A stretch of 64,000 bases of DNA from Erythrobacter sanguineus (GTDB lineage: Bacteria; Pseudomonadota; Alphaproteobacteria; Sphingomonadales; Sphingomonadaceae): the NCBI RefSeq assembly GCF_900143235.1, contig NZ_FRDF01000014.1, forward strand, positions 41,921 to 105,920, read 5' to 3'. Positions 35,312 through 44,964 of this stretch are shown here, piece after piece (position 1 is the first letter of the stretch; every line of letters starts with the position of its first letter). A program made the translations under genes and the position numbers. The notes under the pieces were generated by a model. It saw nothing but the letters and a program-made list of their open reading frames with translations. It did no database searches and was not told the DNA's origin.

Positions 35312-37087
35312 GTGACGGGTGCGGCTCTCGGGGCAATGATGTTGGACCATGCGCGCAATCTGAGCGATCTGCCCGAGGCAGAGGACGGCCCTGCCGAGGG
35401 CCCGTCGTCGCCTGTCGACCCGACCCCCGCGCTCGATCCGGAAACCGCGCGCGGTCTGCTGCCCTATCTGCGCAATTCGCAGAAGCTCGCCCAGCCAGGC
35501 CCGGCGCAGGAGGCCAGACGCAAGGTGGTCGCGCGGGTCAATGGTTTCAGCGAACGCCATGACGAATGGAAGCTCGCCGCCTCGCGCTGGTTTGACGGGA
35601 TCGATCTCGCGCCTGATCTGGCCGAGGATATCGGCAGCCGCCGCTGGTTTCGCGGGCTTGGCACGATGATCGGCCTTGGCGCGCTGGCGCTGGCGTTCTG
35701 GCCTGACCTTACTCCGCTGGAAGCGCGCCCTGCCATGCCGCAGGACGAGGAAGTCACCAGCGAGTTGCGCAGCCAGATGATCCTGCCGCTGGCGCTGGGC
35801 GCGGATTCGGGCCGCCGCATGGGGCCGACGGGTCAGGTGATCCCGCTCAAGAACGCGCCCGAACGCCCGCAGATCCAGCTGATGGTCACGCTTGCCCCAG
35901 GGGACAGTTTCGCCACCATGCTGCGCCGTGCCGGTGTTGCGGCCAGCGACATTGATCGCGCCGCCGCACTGGTCGGTCAAACGGTGCCGCTGGCCGACAT
36001 TACCCCCGGCACGCAGATCGACGTGCTGCTCGGTCGTCGTCCCGCTCCGGGTGAACCGCGCCCGCTTGACAGTCTCGCCTTTCGCGCGCGTTTCGATCTG
36101 GAACTTGAACTGACCCGCCCCGGTGTGGGTGAAACCGCCGAGGACGGCACCCCTGTCATCCCGAGCGGACCCCTCGCGCTGAAACGCAACATCATTCGCG
36201 TCGATGAAACCCCGCTGCGCGTGCGCGGCACGGTCGGTTCCAGCCTGTATCGCTCGATGCGGCAGGCGGGCGTCCCGGCCAGCGCGGTGCAGGAATACCT
36301 GAAGGCGCTCGATGCCCAGGTCGACATGGAGCGCGAGGTGCGCGCCAGTGACGAATTCGACATCATCCTTGCCTATCGCCGCGCCGCCACCGGCGAACGG
36401 CAGGCGGGACAATTGCTTTATGCCGGGGTCGATCGCGGCGGCAAACCGCGCGCGCAGTTGATGCGCTGGGGCAAGGACGGGCGGTTTTACGAGGCTTCGG
36501 GCGTGGGTGAACAGCGCAACGGCCTGCTGGCACCGGTGCCGGGGGCGATTACCTCGGGCTTCGGGATGCGCCGCCACCCGATCCTTGGCTATCGCCGGAT
36601 GCATGCGGGGATGGACTTCAAGGCGCGTCATGGCACGCCGATCGTCGCAGCCAGCGATGGCCGGGTCAGCGCTGCGGGGCGCGCGGGCGGCTGCGGTATC
36701 GCGGTGCGGCTGGAGCATGGTGGAGGCCTTGCCACCCGCTATTGCCACATGAGCCGCATGGCGGTGAGCCGCGGCCAGCAGGTGCGGCGCGGGCAGGTGA
36801 TCGGCTATGTCGGTTCCACCGGCCTTTCGACCGGCCCGCACCTGCACTACGAGATGTATCGCGGCGGGCAGGCGATCAATCCGGCCAGCGTCGCCTTTGT
36901 CACCCGCGCCGAGCTGACCGGCACCGAGCTGATCGATTTCCGCCGCCAGCTGATCCGCCTGAAGGAGGTGGAAACCGGCGCGGCGCTCAAGGATCTCGAA
37001 CCGCTACCGACCGAGGTCGAGGAGCCGGTGCGCGAGATCGAGAAAATCGACCTCGCCAAGCGGACCGGACAGCCACGCTCGCTGTAA
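35312..37087 (+). CDS. Membrane-anchored M23 peptidoglycan peptidase
   Basis: A 591-aa protein (from the GTG; ATGs at 35336 and 35339 are possible alternatives). One TM helix at about residues 113-130 follows a cytosolic N-terminal part. A middle region with LysM/OapA-like pattern (GDSFATMLRRAGV) precedes the C-terminal LytM domain. The zinc site is complete: MHAGMDFKARHG and TGPHLHYEMYRGG. It should cut peptide crosslinks in the periplasm. It is upstream of hemB with a 45-base gap. Confidence 0.88.
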   Translation: MTGAALGAMMLDHARNLSDLPEAEDGPAEGPSSPVDPTPALDPETARGLLPYLRNSQKLAQPGPAQEARRKVVARVNGFSERHDEWKLAASRWFDGIDLAPDLAEDIGSRRWFRGLGTMIGLGALALAFWPDLTPLEARPAMPQDEEVTSELRSQMILPLALGADSGRRMGPTGQVIPLKNAPERPQIQLMVTLAPGDSFATMLRRAGVAASDIDRAAALVGQTVPLADITPGTQIDVLLGRRPAPGEPRPLDSLAFRARFDLELELTRPGVGETAEDGTPVIPSGPLALKRNIIRVDETPLRVRGTVGSSLYRSMRQAGVPASAVQEYLKALDAQVDMEREVRASDEFDIILAYRRAATGERQAGQLLYAGVDRGGKPRAQLMRWGKDGRFYEASGVGEQRNGLLAPVPGAITSGFGMRRHPILGYRRMHAGMDFKARHGTPIVAASDGRVSAAGRAGGCGIAVRLEHGGGLATRYCHMSRMAVSRGQQVRRGQVIGYVGSTGLSTGPHLHYEMYRGGQAINPASVAFVTRAELTGTELIDFRRQLIRLKEVETGAALKDLEPLPTEVEEPVREIEKIDLAKRTGQPRSL

Positions 37088-37132
37088 CGAGAGCTTGTCG
37101 GGCGCGGCCGATTGCGCCTAAACCTTGCGCCC

Positions 37133-38128
37133 ATGACCGGAAGCTATCCCAACACCCGCCTGCGCCGCAGCCGCGCCCATGGCTGGAGCCGTGCGCTCCA
37201 CCGCGAAACCATGCTCACCCCTGCCGATCTCATATGGCCGCTGTTCGTGACGGCAGGAGAGGGCGTGGAGGAACCGATCGCAACGCTGCCCGGCGTCTCG
37301 CGCTGGTCGGTCGATGGCATCGTCGCCCGCGCGAAAGAGGCGGCGGCGCTCGGTATTCCGGTGGTGGCCTTGTTCCCCAACACCCCGCGCGAATTGCGCA
37401 GCGACGACGGGGCCGAAGCGCATAATCCCGACAACCTGATGTGCCGCGCGATCCGTTCGATCAAGGATGCATGCGGGGATTCGGTCGGCGTGCTGACCGA
37501 TGTCGCGCTCGATCCCTATACCTCGCACGGGCAGGATGGGCTGGTGGATGATGCCGGCTATGTCGTGAATGATGAAACGGTGGCGGTGCTGGTCGATCAG
37601 GCGGTCAACCAGGCCAATGCCGGGGCGGACATCATCGCCCCGTCGGACATGATGGACGGGCGCATCCACGCGATCCGCATGGCGCTGGAGATTAACGGGC
37701 ATTCCAATGTCCAGATCATGTCCTACGCTGCCAAATATGCCAGCGCCTTTTACGGCCCGTTCCGCGATGCGGTGGGTTCGGGCGGGTTGCTGAAAGGCGA
37801 CAAGAAGACCTACCAGATGGACCCCGCCAATGGTGACGAGGCGCTGCGTGAAGTCGCAATGGACATTGCCGAAGGTGCCGACAGCGTGATGGTGAAGCCG
37901 GGTCTCGCCTATCTCGACATCATCTACCGGGTGAAGCAGCGGTTTGACGTGCCGGTTTTCGCTTACCAGGTCAGCGGCGAATACGCGATGATCGAGGCCG
38001 CGCAGGCGGCCGGGATTGGCGATCGTGATGCGCTGGTGCTGGAAAAGCTGATCGCCTTCAAGCGCGCCGGATGCAGCGGGATCCTGACCTATCACGCCGC
38101 GCATGTCGCGCGTCTGCTGAATGGGTGA
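37133..38128 (+). CDS. hemB: Delta-aminolevulinic acid dehydratase (porphobilinogen synthase)
   Basis: A 331-aa enzyme that condenses two ALA molecules to porphobilinogen. The motifs present include LIWPLFVT near the start, VALDPYTSHGQDG, NAGADIIAPSDMMDGR and the Schiff-base Lys in SVMVKPGLAYLD. The cysteine-rich zinc triad is absent (the equivalent is DPYTSHGQDG), so it is the magnesium-type enzyme. It overlaps the GNAT gene by 8 bases, which suggests an operon. Confidence 0.95.
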   Translation: MTGSYPNTRLRRSRAHGWSRALHRETMLTPADLIWPLFVTAGEGVEEPIATLPGVSRWSVDGIVARAKEAAALGIPVVALFPNTPRELRSDDGAEAHNPDNLMCRAIRSIKDACGDSVGVLTDVALDPYTSHGQDGLVDDAGYVVNDETVAVLVDQAVNQANAGADIIAPSDMMDGRIHAIRMALEINGHSNVQIMSYAAKYASAFYGPFRDAVGSGGLLKGDKKTYQMDPANGDEALREVAMDIAEGADSVMVKPGLAYLDIIYRVKQRFDVPVFAYQVSGEYAMIEAAQAAGIGDRDALVLEKLIAFKRAGCSGILTYHAAHVARLLNG

Positions 38129-38678
38129 GGTGGTTCTCGTCACCGCGCGGCTTGAACTGCGGCGCATCGTGCCGGACGACATCGACCGCCAGCTGCGATT
38201 GCTCAACACGCCATCGGTGATGAAGCATCTGGGTGGGGTGAAGACCCGCGAACAGGTCGCTGAAAAGCACGCCCGCACCCAGGCATTGTGGCAGAGCGAC
38301 GGCTTCGGCTTCATGATGATGTGGGAACGGGACACGGGCGAAATGGTCGGTCATTGCGGGATGAAGCGAGTCGACAATCCGCTCGCGGCGAATATCGGCG
38401 ATCACGAGATCGGCTGGCTGGTGTGCGAGGAACGCTGGCGTCGGGGCTATGCTCATGAAGCGATGTCTGCGGTGGTCGACTGGGCGTTCTTGCAGCATGG
38501 CGCACCGCACCTCGTCGCCTTGACCTCACTGGCCAATCGCGGCAGCTGGCGGCTGATGGAAAAGCTCGGGATGGAGCGGCGCGCAGACCTCGATTTCACC
38601 GACCCTGCGTTCCCTCCGGCCGACAATCCGATGATCCAGTATTCGCTCAACCAAGAGCAATGGGAGGCCCAGTCATGA
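38121..38678 (+). CDS. GNAT N-acetyltransferase (RimJ/L-like)
   Basis: A 185-aa GNAT protein. Acetyl-CoA-binding segment: EIGWLVCEERWRRGYAHEAMSAVVDWAF, then ALTSLANRGSWRLMEKLGMER, which is the RimJ/RimL subfamily pattern. It may modify ribosomal proteins, but no substrate is certain. It overlaps hemB at the start and the carbonic anhydrase gene at the end. Confidence 0.88.
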   Translation: MGEVVLVTARLELRRIVPDDIDRQLRLLNTPSVMKHLGGVKTREQVAEKHARTQALWQSDGFGFMMMWERDTGEMVGHCGMKRVDNPLAANIGDHEIGWLVCEERWRRGYAHEAMSAVVDWAFLQHGAPHLVALTSLANRGSWRLMEKLGMERRADLDFTDPAFPPADNPMIQYSLNQEQWEAQS

Positions 38679-39241
38679 TTCATCGCCCCGGCGTCAACAT
38701 CATCCCGATCCATGGCAAGACGCCGCAGATCCACGACACCGCCTTCATCGCCCCGGGCTGCACCATCATCGGCGATGTGGTGATCGGCGCAGGGTCTTCG
38801 ATCTGGTACAATTGCGTGCTGCGCGCCGACGTGTTCAGCATCCGCATTGGCGAGCGCAGCAATGTGCAGGACGGCAGCATCCTCCATTGCGACCCGCCGC
38901 GCCCTGGTGATCCCGATGGCTGCCCGCTGGTGATCGGCGATGATGTGCTGATCGGCCACATGGCGATGGTTCACGGTTGCACGATCCACGATCGCGGTTT
39001 CGTGGGGCTGGGCGCGATCGTGATGAACAAGGCCGTGATCGGCAGCGACGCGATGCTGGGCGCAGGCGCGATGCTGACCGAGCGCAAGGTCATGGAGCCG
39101 CGCGAATTGTGGGGCGGGCGTCCGGCGCGCAAGATGCGCGATCTGGATGACGCTGCGATTGCGGGGATGCGCATCGGCGTGGCGCATTACGCCGAAAACG
39201 CGAAGCATCATGCCGAGGCGGTGGCAGCGGCGCTAGACTAG
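38675..39241 (+). CDS. Gamma-class carbonic anhydrase-like protein
   Basis: A 188-aa left-handed beta-helix protein. Hexapeptide repeats run through residues about 20-130. The metal-type histidines are in SILHCD and GHMAMVHGCTIHDRG. It resembles PaaY/CaiE/YrdA gamma-CA-like proteins, which are zinc enzymes or structural subunits. The ATG follows a GGGAGG site and overlaps the GNAT stop (ATGA). The stop overlaps the next convergent gene as CTAG. Confidence 0.88.
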   Translation: MIHRPGVNIIPIHGKTPQIHDTAFIAPGCTIIGDVVIGAGSSIWYNCVLRADVFSIRIGERSNVQDGSILHCDPPRPGDPDGCPLVIGDDVLIGHMAMVHGCTIHDRGFVGLGAIVMNKAVIGSDAMLGAGAMLTERKVMEPRELWGGRPARKMRDLDDAAIAGMRIGVAHYAENAKHHAEAVAAALD

Positions 39242-39750
39242 CTTGCCGGCTGCTTGAGATATTTCAGCATGTAGCCGACGTAATCGATCTTCCCGATCGC
39301 AAGGCCTTCCATGCGCAGGATCGCATAGGCGCTCATCAGGTGGAAATAGACCTGCGGCGTTGCCCAATCACGGCAATATTCGTGCGCCTGCATCGCGAAG
39401 GCCATGCCGTTGGGGACGGTGAACTCCACCGTGTCGCCGCTCGCAGGCCAGGTGGCGGCATCGGTTGCGGCGACCATCGCTTGTGTGGCGGCAATCCGCG
39501 CACGCGCATCGGCGAAGCTGGTAATGTCGCTTTCGTCCGAGGTGAGATCCACTGACCCGAGCCGCTTGAGAGCGGTCACCACCTGATCCAGCGTGAAGCG
39601 GATCTGGGTGTGGAGCGGGAACATGTCCTCGGCCAGCCGCGCTTGCAGCAGTGCTTCGCCCTTTTCGTGGCTCTCCGCCTTGGCGACGAGGTTGTCGAGC
39701 GTGCCGAGGGTATTGGCGTAAGTGGCCAGCGCTGCGGTGGCGTAGGACAT
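39238..39750 (-). CDS. DUF1993 domain-containing protein
   Basis: A 170-aa four-helix protein, DUF1993: FPLHTQIRFTLDQVVTALKRL, MQAHEYCRDWATPQVYFHLMSAYAILRMEG. It is in the same broad family as DinB-type four-helix bundles and has no known enzymatic role. It stands between the carbonic anhydrase gene and the ligase and is probably monocistronic. Confidence 0.85.
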   Translation of the reverse strand: MSYATAALATYANTLGTLDNLVAKAESHEKGEALLQARLAEDMFPLHTQIRFTLDQVVTALKRLGSVDLTSDESDITSFADARARIAATQAMVAATDAATWPASGDTVEFTVPNGMAFAMQAHEYCRDWATPQVYFHLMSAYAILRMEGLAIGKIDYVGYMLKYLKQPAS

Positions 39751-39789
39751 GGTTCTCTCCCGTTGATCTGCGGGTGAGGTAGGCTGCGG

Positions 39790-41403
39790 TCAGTCCTTTA
39801 TCAATGCGCGCAGCGCAGCGATCTTGTCCGCCTCGTGCGCGGGCTTGTCCCAGCGGATGCGGTGGATGCGGGGGAAGCGCATGGCGATGCCCGATTTGTG
39901 GCGTTTGGAGGTGTGGACAGAATCGAACGCGACCTCGAACACCAGTTCACGCTTCACTTCGCGCACCGGGCCAAAACGGTTCAGCGTGTTCTGCCGCACG
40001 AATTTGTCGAGCTGCTTCAATTCGGCATCGGTGAAGCCGGTATAGGCCTTGCCCACCGGCAACAGTTCCGCACCCGCATCGGGATCGCCGTCCCAGCAGC
40101 CGAAAGTAAAATCCGAATGGAAGCTGCTGCGCTTGCCGCTGCCACGCTGGGCATACATCACCACGCAATCCACCAGCAGCGGATCGCGCTTCCACTTGTA
40201 CCACAGCGCCGCCTTGCGCCCCGCCACGTAAGGGCTGTCGCGGTGCTTGAGCATCAGGCCCTCGATCGCCGCGTCACGCGCGCTTTCACGGATGCGGGCG
40301 AGGTGGGCAAAATCATCGGCCTCGACCAATGCGGACAGGTCAAAGTGGCTGGCGGGCAGGTGCGGCATCAGGGCTTCCAAAGTCGCGCGGCGCAACTTCC
40401 ATGGGGCCTCGCGCCAGTCAGTGCCTTCACACAGCAGCACATCATAGAGCCGCACGAAGGCAGGGGACTCCTTGAGCATCTTGGCCGACACCGTCTTGCG
40501 GCCGAGCCTTTGCTGGAGCGCATTGAAACTCGCCGCGCCGCCTGCTTCACCGCCTTGCGCGGAGCCGCGCACCAGCAATTCGCCATCCAGCACAGCGTCC
40601 ACCGGCAGCGCGCCCAGCAATTCTGGGAAGGTCGCGGAGATATCGTCGCCCGAGCGTGAATAGACCCGCGTTTCGGCGCGCCCTTCATGATTGGTGGTGC
40701 GCACCAGTTGCACGCGGATGCCGTCCCATTTCCACTCGGCGGCATAGTCTGAAAGATCGATCTCCCCGTCCTCCAGCGGATGCGCGAGCATGAAGGGCCG
40801 GAAGCGCGGTACGCCTGCCAGATCGGGCGGGGTTGCGCCATCCGCGGCCCAATCAAACAATTCGGCATAGGGCGGGACGAGCGCGTGCCAATATTCCTCG
40901 ACCTCCTCCACCGCGACATCAAAGGCCTGCGCAAAGGCGGTCTTGGCCAGCCGCGCCGACACGCCCACGCGTATCCCGCCGGTGGCGAGCTTGATCAGCG
41001 CATAGCGGCCCTTGGCGTCCTTCCGGTCGAACAGGTCGGCAAGCTCTTTCGGGGCGGTGGCGCGGGTGAGGTCGGACAGGCGCTCTACCACCTCCGCCAG
41101 CGACAGAGGGGTTTGCGGCGCGGCATCCTCCGGCCCGGGCCACAGCAGGCTGGCTGTCTCCGCCGTATCGCCGACAAAATCGCGGGAGAGCGCCCACAAC
41201 ACCGGGTCGATCCGTTCCATCATCAGATTGCGGATGGTCGAGGATTTGACCGCGGGGAAATTCAGCCCCTCGGTCAATCCAGCCAGCGCCCAGCCGCGAT
41301 CGGGATCGGGCTGGCTGCGCAGATAGGCAGCGATCAGCGCCAGCTTGCGGTTGCGGCTGGTGGTATAGACCAGGGCATCGAGAAGCGCGGCGAACTCCTC
41401 CAT
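39790..41403 (-). CDS. ATP-dependent DNA ligase (exonuclease-associated type)
   Basis: A 537-aa ligase. The adenylated lysine is in AEWKWDGIRVQ (Lys225). Motif III DAVLDGELLV and later motifs (ALWYKWKRD) are in order. The N-terminal 200 residues are an alpha-helical DNA-binding domain. It is the type paired with an MBL exonuclease in DNA repair islands. Here the stop-start junction with the exonuclease gene is TGATG (1-base overlap). An Lhr-type helicase and a metallophosphoesterase often complete such islands but are absent from this window. Confidence 0.92.
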   Translation of the reverse strand: MEEFAALLDALVYTTSRNRKLALIAAYLRSQPDPDRGWALAGLTEGLNFPAVKSSTIRNLMMERIDPVLWALSRDFVGDTAETASLLWPGPEDAAPQTPLSLAEVVERLSDLTRATAPKELADLFDRKDAKGRYALIKLATGGIRVGVSARLAKTAFAQAFDVAVEEVEEYWHALVPPYAELFDWAADGATPPDLAGVPRFRPFMLAHPLEDGEIDLSDYAAEWKWDGIRVQLVRTTNHEGRAETRVYSRSGDDISATFPELLGALPVDAVLDGELLVRGSAQGGEAGGAASFNALQQRLGRKTVSAKMLKESPAFVRLYDVLLCEGTDWREAPWKLRRATLEALMPHLPASHFDLSALVEADDFAHLARIRESARDAAIEGLMLKHRDSPYVAGRKAALWYKWKRDPLLVDCVVMYAQRGSGKRSSFHSDFTFGCWDGDPDAGAELLPVGKAYTGFTDAELKQLDKFVRQNTLNRFGPVREVKRELVFEVAFDSVHTSKRHKSGIAMRFPRIHRIRWDKPAHEADKIAALRALIKD

Positions 41404-42410
41404 CAGTCGTCCTCGTCCTCATACCCCACCAGCGCCAGCGCGCGGGCGCGGCGCTGATTGAGCTGGCACCAGCGCAGCAGGGCTTCCTCGCGTCCGTGGG
41501 TGATCCAGGTTTCCTGCGGGTTCACAGCTGCAATGGTGGTGGTCAGCTCGTTCCAGTCGGCATGGTCGGAAATCACCAGCGGCAGCTCGACCCCGCGCTG
41601 GCGGGCGCGGCCGCGCACCCGCATCCAGCCGCTCGCCATTGCGGTTAGGGGCGCGGGCAGGCGGCGGCTCCAGCGGTCATTGAGGGCGGATGGCGGCGCG
41701 AGCACGATGGCCCCGCGCATTGCGTCCTTTGACGGCGCATCGCTGACCAGCCGAAGATCGCCGAGCGCCACGCCCTGTTCTTCATAAAGGCGGCACATGG
41801 CCTCCATCGCGCCATGCAGAAAGATGGTGTCATGATGTCCCGCTGCGCGCAGTTCGGCGATCACCCGCTGCGCCTTGCCCAGCGCATAAGCGCCGACAAG
41901 CACGCTGCCTTCCGCATTTTCCGACAGTGATTTCAATAGCTTGGAGATCTCCTCTCCGATCGGTGGATGGGTGAATACCGGCAGGCCGAAGGTCGCCTCG
42001 GTGATGAAGATGTCGCAGGGGGTGACTGCGAAGGGCGCGCAGGTGGGATCGGGTGCGCGCTTGTAATCGCCGGTGATGATGACCCGCTCGCCTGCGCGCT
42101 CCAGCAGGATTTGCGCCGAGCCGAGCACGTGACCGGCGGGGAGGAAGGTGGCGCGCACCCCGCCGCCAATCGCGATGCTCTCGCCGTAATCCACCGGGAC
42201 TGCGCCTGCCTGCGTGTTGTAGCGCAATTGCATGATCGCCAGCGTTGCCGGGGTGGCCAGCGTCTCGCCATGCCCGCCGCGCGCGTGATCGGCGTGGCCG
42301 TGGGTGACAAGCGCGCGCGGCACGGCGCGCGAGGGATCGACCCACGTATCGGCGGGGACGATATGGATGCCCCACGGTTCGGGCCGGATCCAGGCAAAGG
42401 GGGCGCTCAC
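41403..42410 (-). CDS. Ligase-associated MBL-fold DNA exonuclease
   Basis: A 335-aa beta-lactamase-fold enzyme with the metal-binding motif THGHADHARGGH near residues 36-47. The FLPAGHVLGSAQILLE and GDYKRAPDPTCAPF segments belong to the CPSF/SNM1-like exonuclease group. It starts with GTG and is directly upstream of the ATP-dependent ligase. It probably trims DNA ends before sealing. Confidence 0.9.
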   Translation of the reverse strand: MSAPFAWIRPEPWGIHIVPADTWVDPSRAVPRALVTHGHADHARGGHGETLATPATLAIMQLRYNTQAGAVPVDYGESIAIGGGVRATFLPAGHVLGSAQILLERAGERVIITGDYKRAPDPTCAPFAVTPCDIFITEATFGLPVFTHPPIGEEISKLLKSLSENAEGSVLVGAYALGKAQRVIAELRAAGHHDTIFLHGAMEAMCRLYEEQGVALGDLRLVSDAPSKDAMRGAIVLAPPSALNDRWSRRLPAPLTAMASGWMRVRGRARQRGVELPLVISDHADWNELTTTIAAVNPQETWITHGREEALLRWCQLNQRRARALALVGYEDEDD

Positions 42411-42423
42411 GCTTGTTCAAACG

Positions 42424-42468
42424 AAAAGGGCGCGGACAGGTTTCCCCGACCGCGCCCCTTGTTTCGGA
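42424..42468 (-). terminator. Terminator downstream of clpA
   Basis: GGGCGCGG / CCGCGCCC form the stem, with a 14-base loop that itself carries a CAGG-tt-CCCC pair. On the minus strand the stem is followed by CCCTTTTCGTTT. It lies between the clpA stop and the exonuclease start and should stop clpA transcripts. Confidence 0.75.
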
Positions 42469-42478
42469 TGTGCGCCGC

Positions 42479-44833
42479 TCAGCCTTCGCCCGCCTCGGGC
42501 GCGGGTTTCTTTGCAGCGGGTTTCTTCTTTGCTGGCGCTTTCCGCTTGGGCTTCACCTTGGGCGGGGCCGGGGTCATTTCGAAGCTCGGCTTGCCGTCCT
42601 TCACGGTGACATGCACCTCGCCGCCGTCGGACAGCTTGCCGAACAGCAGTTCCTCGGCGAGCGGCTGCTTGATCTTGTCCTGGATCAACCGGCCCATGGG
42701 GCGCGCGCCATAGAGCTTGTCGTAACCCTTGTCCGCCAGCCAGCTGCGGGCATCGCTGTCGAACTGGATATGGACGTTCTGTTCCGCCAGTTGCAGTTCG
42801 AGCTGGAGGATGAACTTGTCGACAACGCGGGCCACCGTGCTCTTGCCGAGATAGGCAAACGGCACGATCGCATCGAGCCGGTTGCGGAATTCCGGCGTGA
42901 ACATCTTCTGCACTGCCTCGGTTCCGGCGTCTTCCTTGGACACATCGCCGAACCCGATTCCGCTGCGCGCCATGTCGGACGCGCCGGCGTTGGTGGTCAT
43001 GATCAGCACCACGTTGCGGAAATCGACCGTCTTGCCGTGGTGATCGGTCAGGCGGCCATTATCCATCACCTGCAACAGGATGTTGAACAGATCAGGGTGC
43101 GCCTTTTCGATCTCGTCCAGCAGCAGCACGCAATGCGGGTTCTGATCGACCGCATCGGTCAGCAGCCCGCCCTGATCATAGCCGACATAGCCCGGAGGCG
43201 CGCCGATCAGGCGGGAGACAGAATGACGCTCCATATATTCCGACATGTCGAAGCGCTTCAGCTCAATCCCCATGATGCTGGCGAGCTGGCGCGCGACTTC
43301 GGTCTTGCCGACGCCGGTCGGGCCGGAGAACAGGAACGAGCCGATCGGCTTGTCCGGATCACGCAGACCTGCGCGGGACAGCTTCATCGCGGTCGAAAGC
43401 CGCTGGATCGCCTCGTCCTGCCCGAACACGACATGTTTCAGATCGCGTTCGAGGTTTTCGAGCGCCTTCTTGTCGTCCTTGCTGACCGATTTGGGCGGGA
43501 TGCGCGCCATCGTCGCGATCACCATTTCGATCTCGCGCGCGGTGATGGTTTTCTTGCGGCGGCTGGGCGGGACGAGCATCTGCATCGCGCCGACTTCGTC
43601 GATCACGTCGATCGCCTTGTCGGGCAGCTTGCGATCATTGATATAGCGCGCCGACAACTCGACCGCCGTCTTGATCGCATCGGGGGTGTATTTCACCTTG
43701 TGGTGATCCTCGAACGCAGAACGCAGACCTTTCAGGATCTTGATCGTGTCCTCGATCGTGGGCTCGTTCACGTCGATTTTCTGGAACCGGCGCAGAAGGG
43801 CGCGGTCCTTTTCGAAATGGTTGCGGAATTCCTTGTAGGTGGTGCTGCCAATACAGCGGATCGCGCCGCTCGAAAGGGCGGGTTTCAGGAGGTTGGAGGC
43901 ATCCATCGCCCCGCCGCTGGTCGCGCCTGCACCGATCACGGTGTGAATCTCGTCGATGAACAGCACCGCGTGCGGCATCGCCTCCAGTTCGGTGACGACC
44001 TGCTTCAGGCGTTCTTCAAAATCGCCGCGGTAACGCGTGCCGGCCAGCAGCGCGCCCATGTCGAGCGAGTAGATCACCGCTTCCTGCAGCACCTCGGGCA
44101 CGTCGCCTTCGATGATCTTGCGCGCAAGCCCTTCGGCAATTGCGGTTTTGCCGACGCCGGGATCGCCGACATAAAGCGGGTTGTTCTTCGACCGGCGGCA
44201 CAGGATCTGGATCGTCCTGTCAACCTCCGGCCCGCGTCCGATCAGCGGATCGATCTTGCCCGCTTCGGCTTTGGCATTGAGGTTGACGGTGAACTGGTCG
44301 AGCGCGGTTTCCTTCTTGTTGGCGCTGTCCTTGGTCTGTGCCGGTTCGTCCGCCTTGTCGGCGCCTTGCGGGGTCTTGCCTTCGATCTGGCGGCCGCCCT
44401 TGCCGATGCCGTGGCTGATATAGCTCACCGCATCCAGCCGGCTCATGTCCTGCTGCTGGAGGAAGTAGACCGCGTAGGAATCGCGTTCGGAAAACAGCGC
44501 GACCAGCACATTGGCACCCGTGACGGTGTCCTTGCCCGATGATTGCACATGCAGGATCGCGCGCTGGATCACCCGCTGGAAACCGGCGGTGGGCTGCGGA
44601 TCGGCCCCGTCCTCCGTCTTAAGTGATTGATATTCCTGATCGAGGTACTGTTTCACCACCTCGCCCAGTTCGGCAAGGTCCACCCCGCAGGCACCCATCA
44701 CCGCGGCGGCATCCTCATCATCGATCAGCGCCAGCAGCAGATGCTCCAGAGTCGCATATTCGTGCTTGCGCTCGGACGCGTTGCCGAGCGCGTTGTGCAG
44801 GGTCCGTTCGAGGTTCTGTGCGAAGCTGGGCAT
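42479..44833 (-). CDS. clpA: ClpA-type AAA+ unfoldase of the ClpAP protease
   Basis: A 784-aa protein. N-domain over about residues 1-150, first ATPase with GDPGVGKTAIAEGLA, second with GPTGVGKTEVARQLAS. The ClpP-binding loop region (IGF-type) lies in the second module. The C-terminus has a Lys/Ala/Pro-rich extension. It unfolds N-degron and SsrA-tagged substrates for ClpP. clpS, the usual upstream partner, is not next to it. Confidence 0.95.
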   Translation of the reverse strand: MPSFAQNLERTLHNALGNASERKHEYATLEHLLLALIDDEDAAAVMGACGVDLAELGEVVKQYLDQEYQSLKTEDGADPQPTAGFQRVIQRAILHVQSSGKDTVTGANVLVALFSERDSYAVYFLQQQDMSRLDAVSYISHGIGKGGRQIEGKTPQGADKADEPAQTKDSANKKETALDQFTVNLNAKAEAGKIDPLIGRGPEVDRTIQILCRRSKNNPLYVGDPGVGKTAIAEGLARKIIEGDVPEVLQEAVIYSLDMGALLAGTRYRGDFEERLKQVVTELEAMPHAVLFIDEIHTVIGAGATSGGAMDASNLLKPALSSGAIRCIGSTTYKEFRNHFEKDRALLRRFQKIDVNEPTIEDTIKILKGLRSAFEDHHKVKYTPDAIKTAVELSARYINDRKLPDKAIDVIDEVGAMQMLVPPSRRKKTITAREIEMVIATMARIPPKSVSKDDKKALENLERDLKHVVFGQDEAIQRLSTAMKLSRAGLRDPDKPIGSFLFSGPTGVGKTEVARQLASIMGIELKRFDMSEYMERHSVSRLIGAPPGYVGYDQGGLLTDAVDQNPHCVLLLDEIEKAHPDLFNILLQVMDNGRLTDHHGKTVDFRNVVLIMTTNAGASDMARSGIGFGDVSKEDAGTEAVQKMFTPEFRNRLDAIVPFAYLGKSTVARVVDKFILQLELQLAEQNVHIQFDSDARSWLADKGYDKLYGARPMGRLIQDKIKQPLAEELLFGKLSDGGEVHVTVKDGKPSFEMTPAPPKVKPKRKAPAKKKPAAKKPAPEAGEG

Positions 44834-44964
44834 GGGAAATCTCTATGGGAGGGCGAGGGATGCTCGTGACGAGCGAGCGGGGGGAGTCGTTGCGGCAGTA
44901 TATGGGATGGTCGCTGCAAATTGCGAATCCCATTGTACGGGTGCCGGAGGAAAACCGGGTTGGC

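Noticed and set aside
35084..36847. A 587-codon minus-strand frame opposite the M23 peptidase
   Set aside because: Shadow of a gene with a full zinc site; no signature in the antisense protein.
42413..44542. A 709-codon plus-strand frame opposite clpA
   Set aside because: It is a shadow frame of the strongly conserved clpA; high GC content produces long antisense open frames.
44834..44964. Heat-shock type promoter upstream of clpA (CCCATATACT on the minus strand)
   Set aside because: The -10-like element is good but no acceptable -35 element lies at the right spacing.
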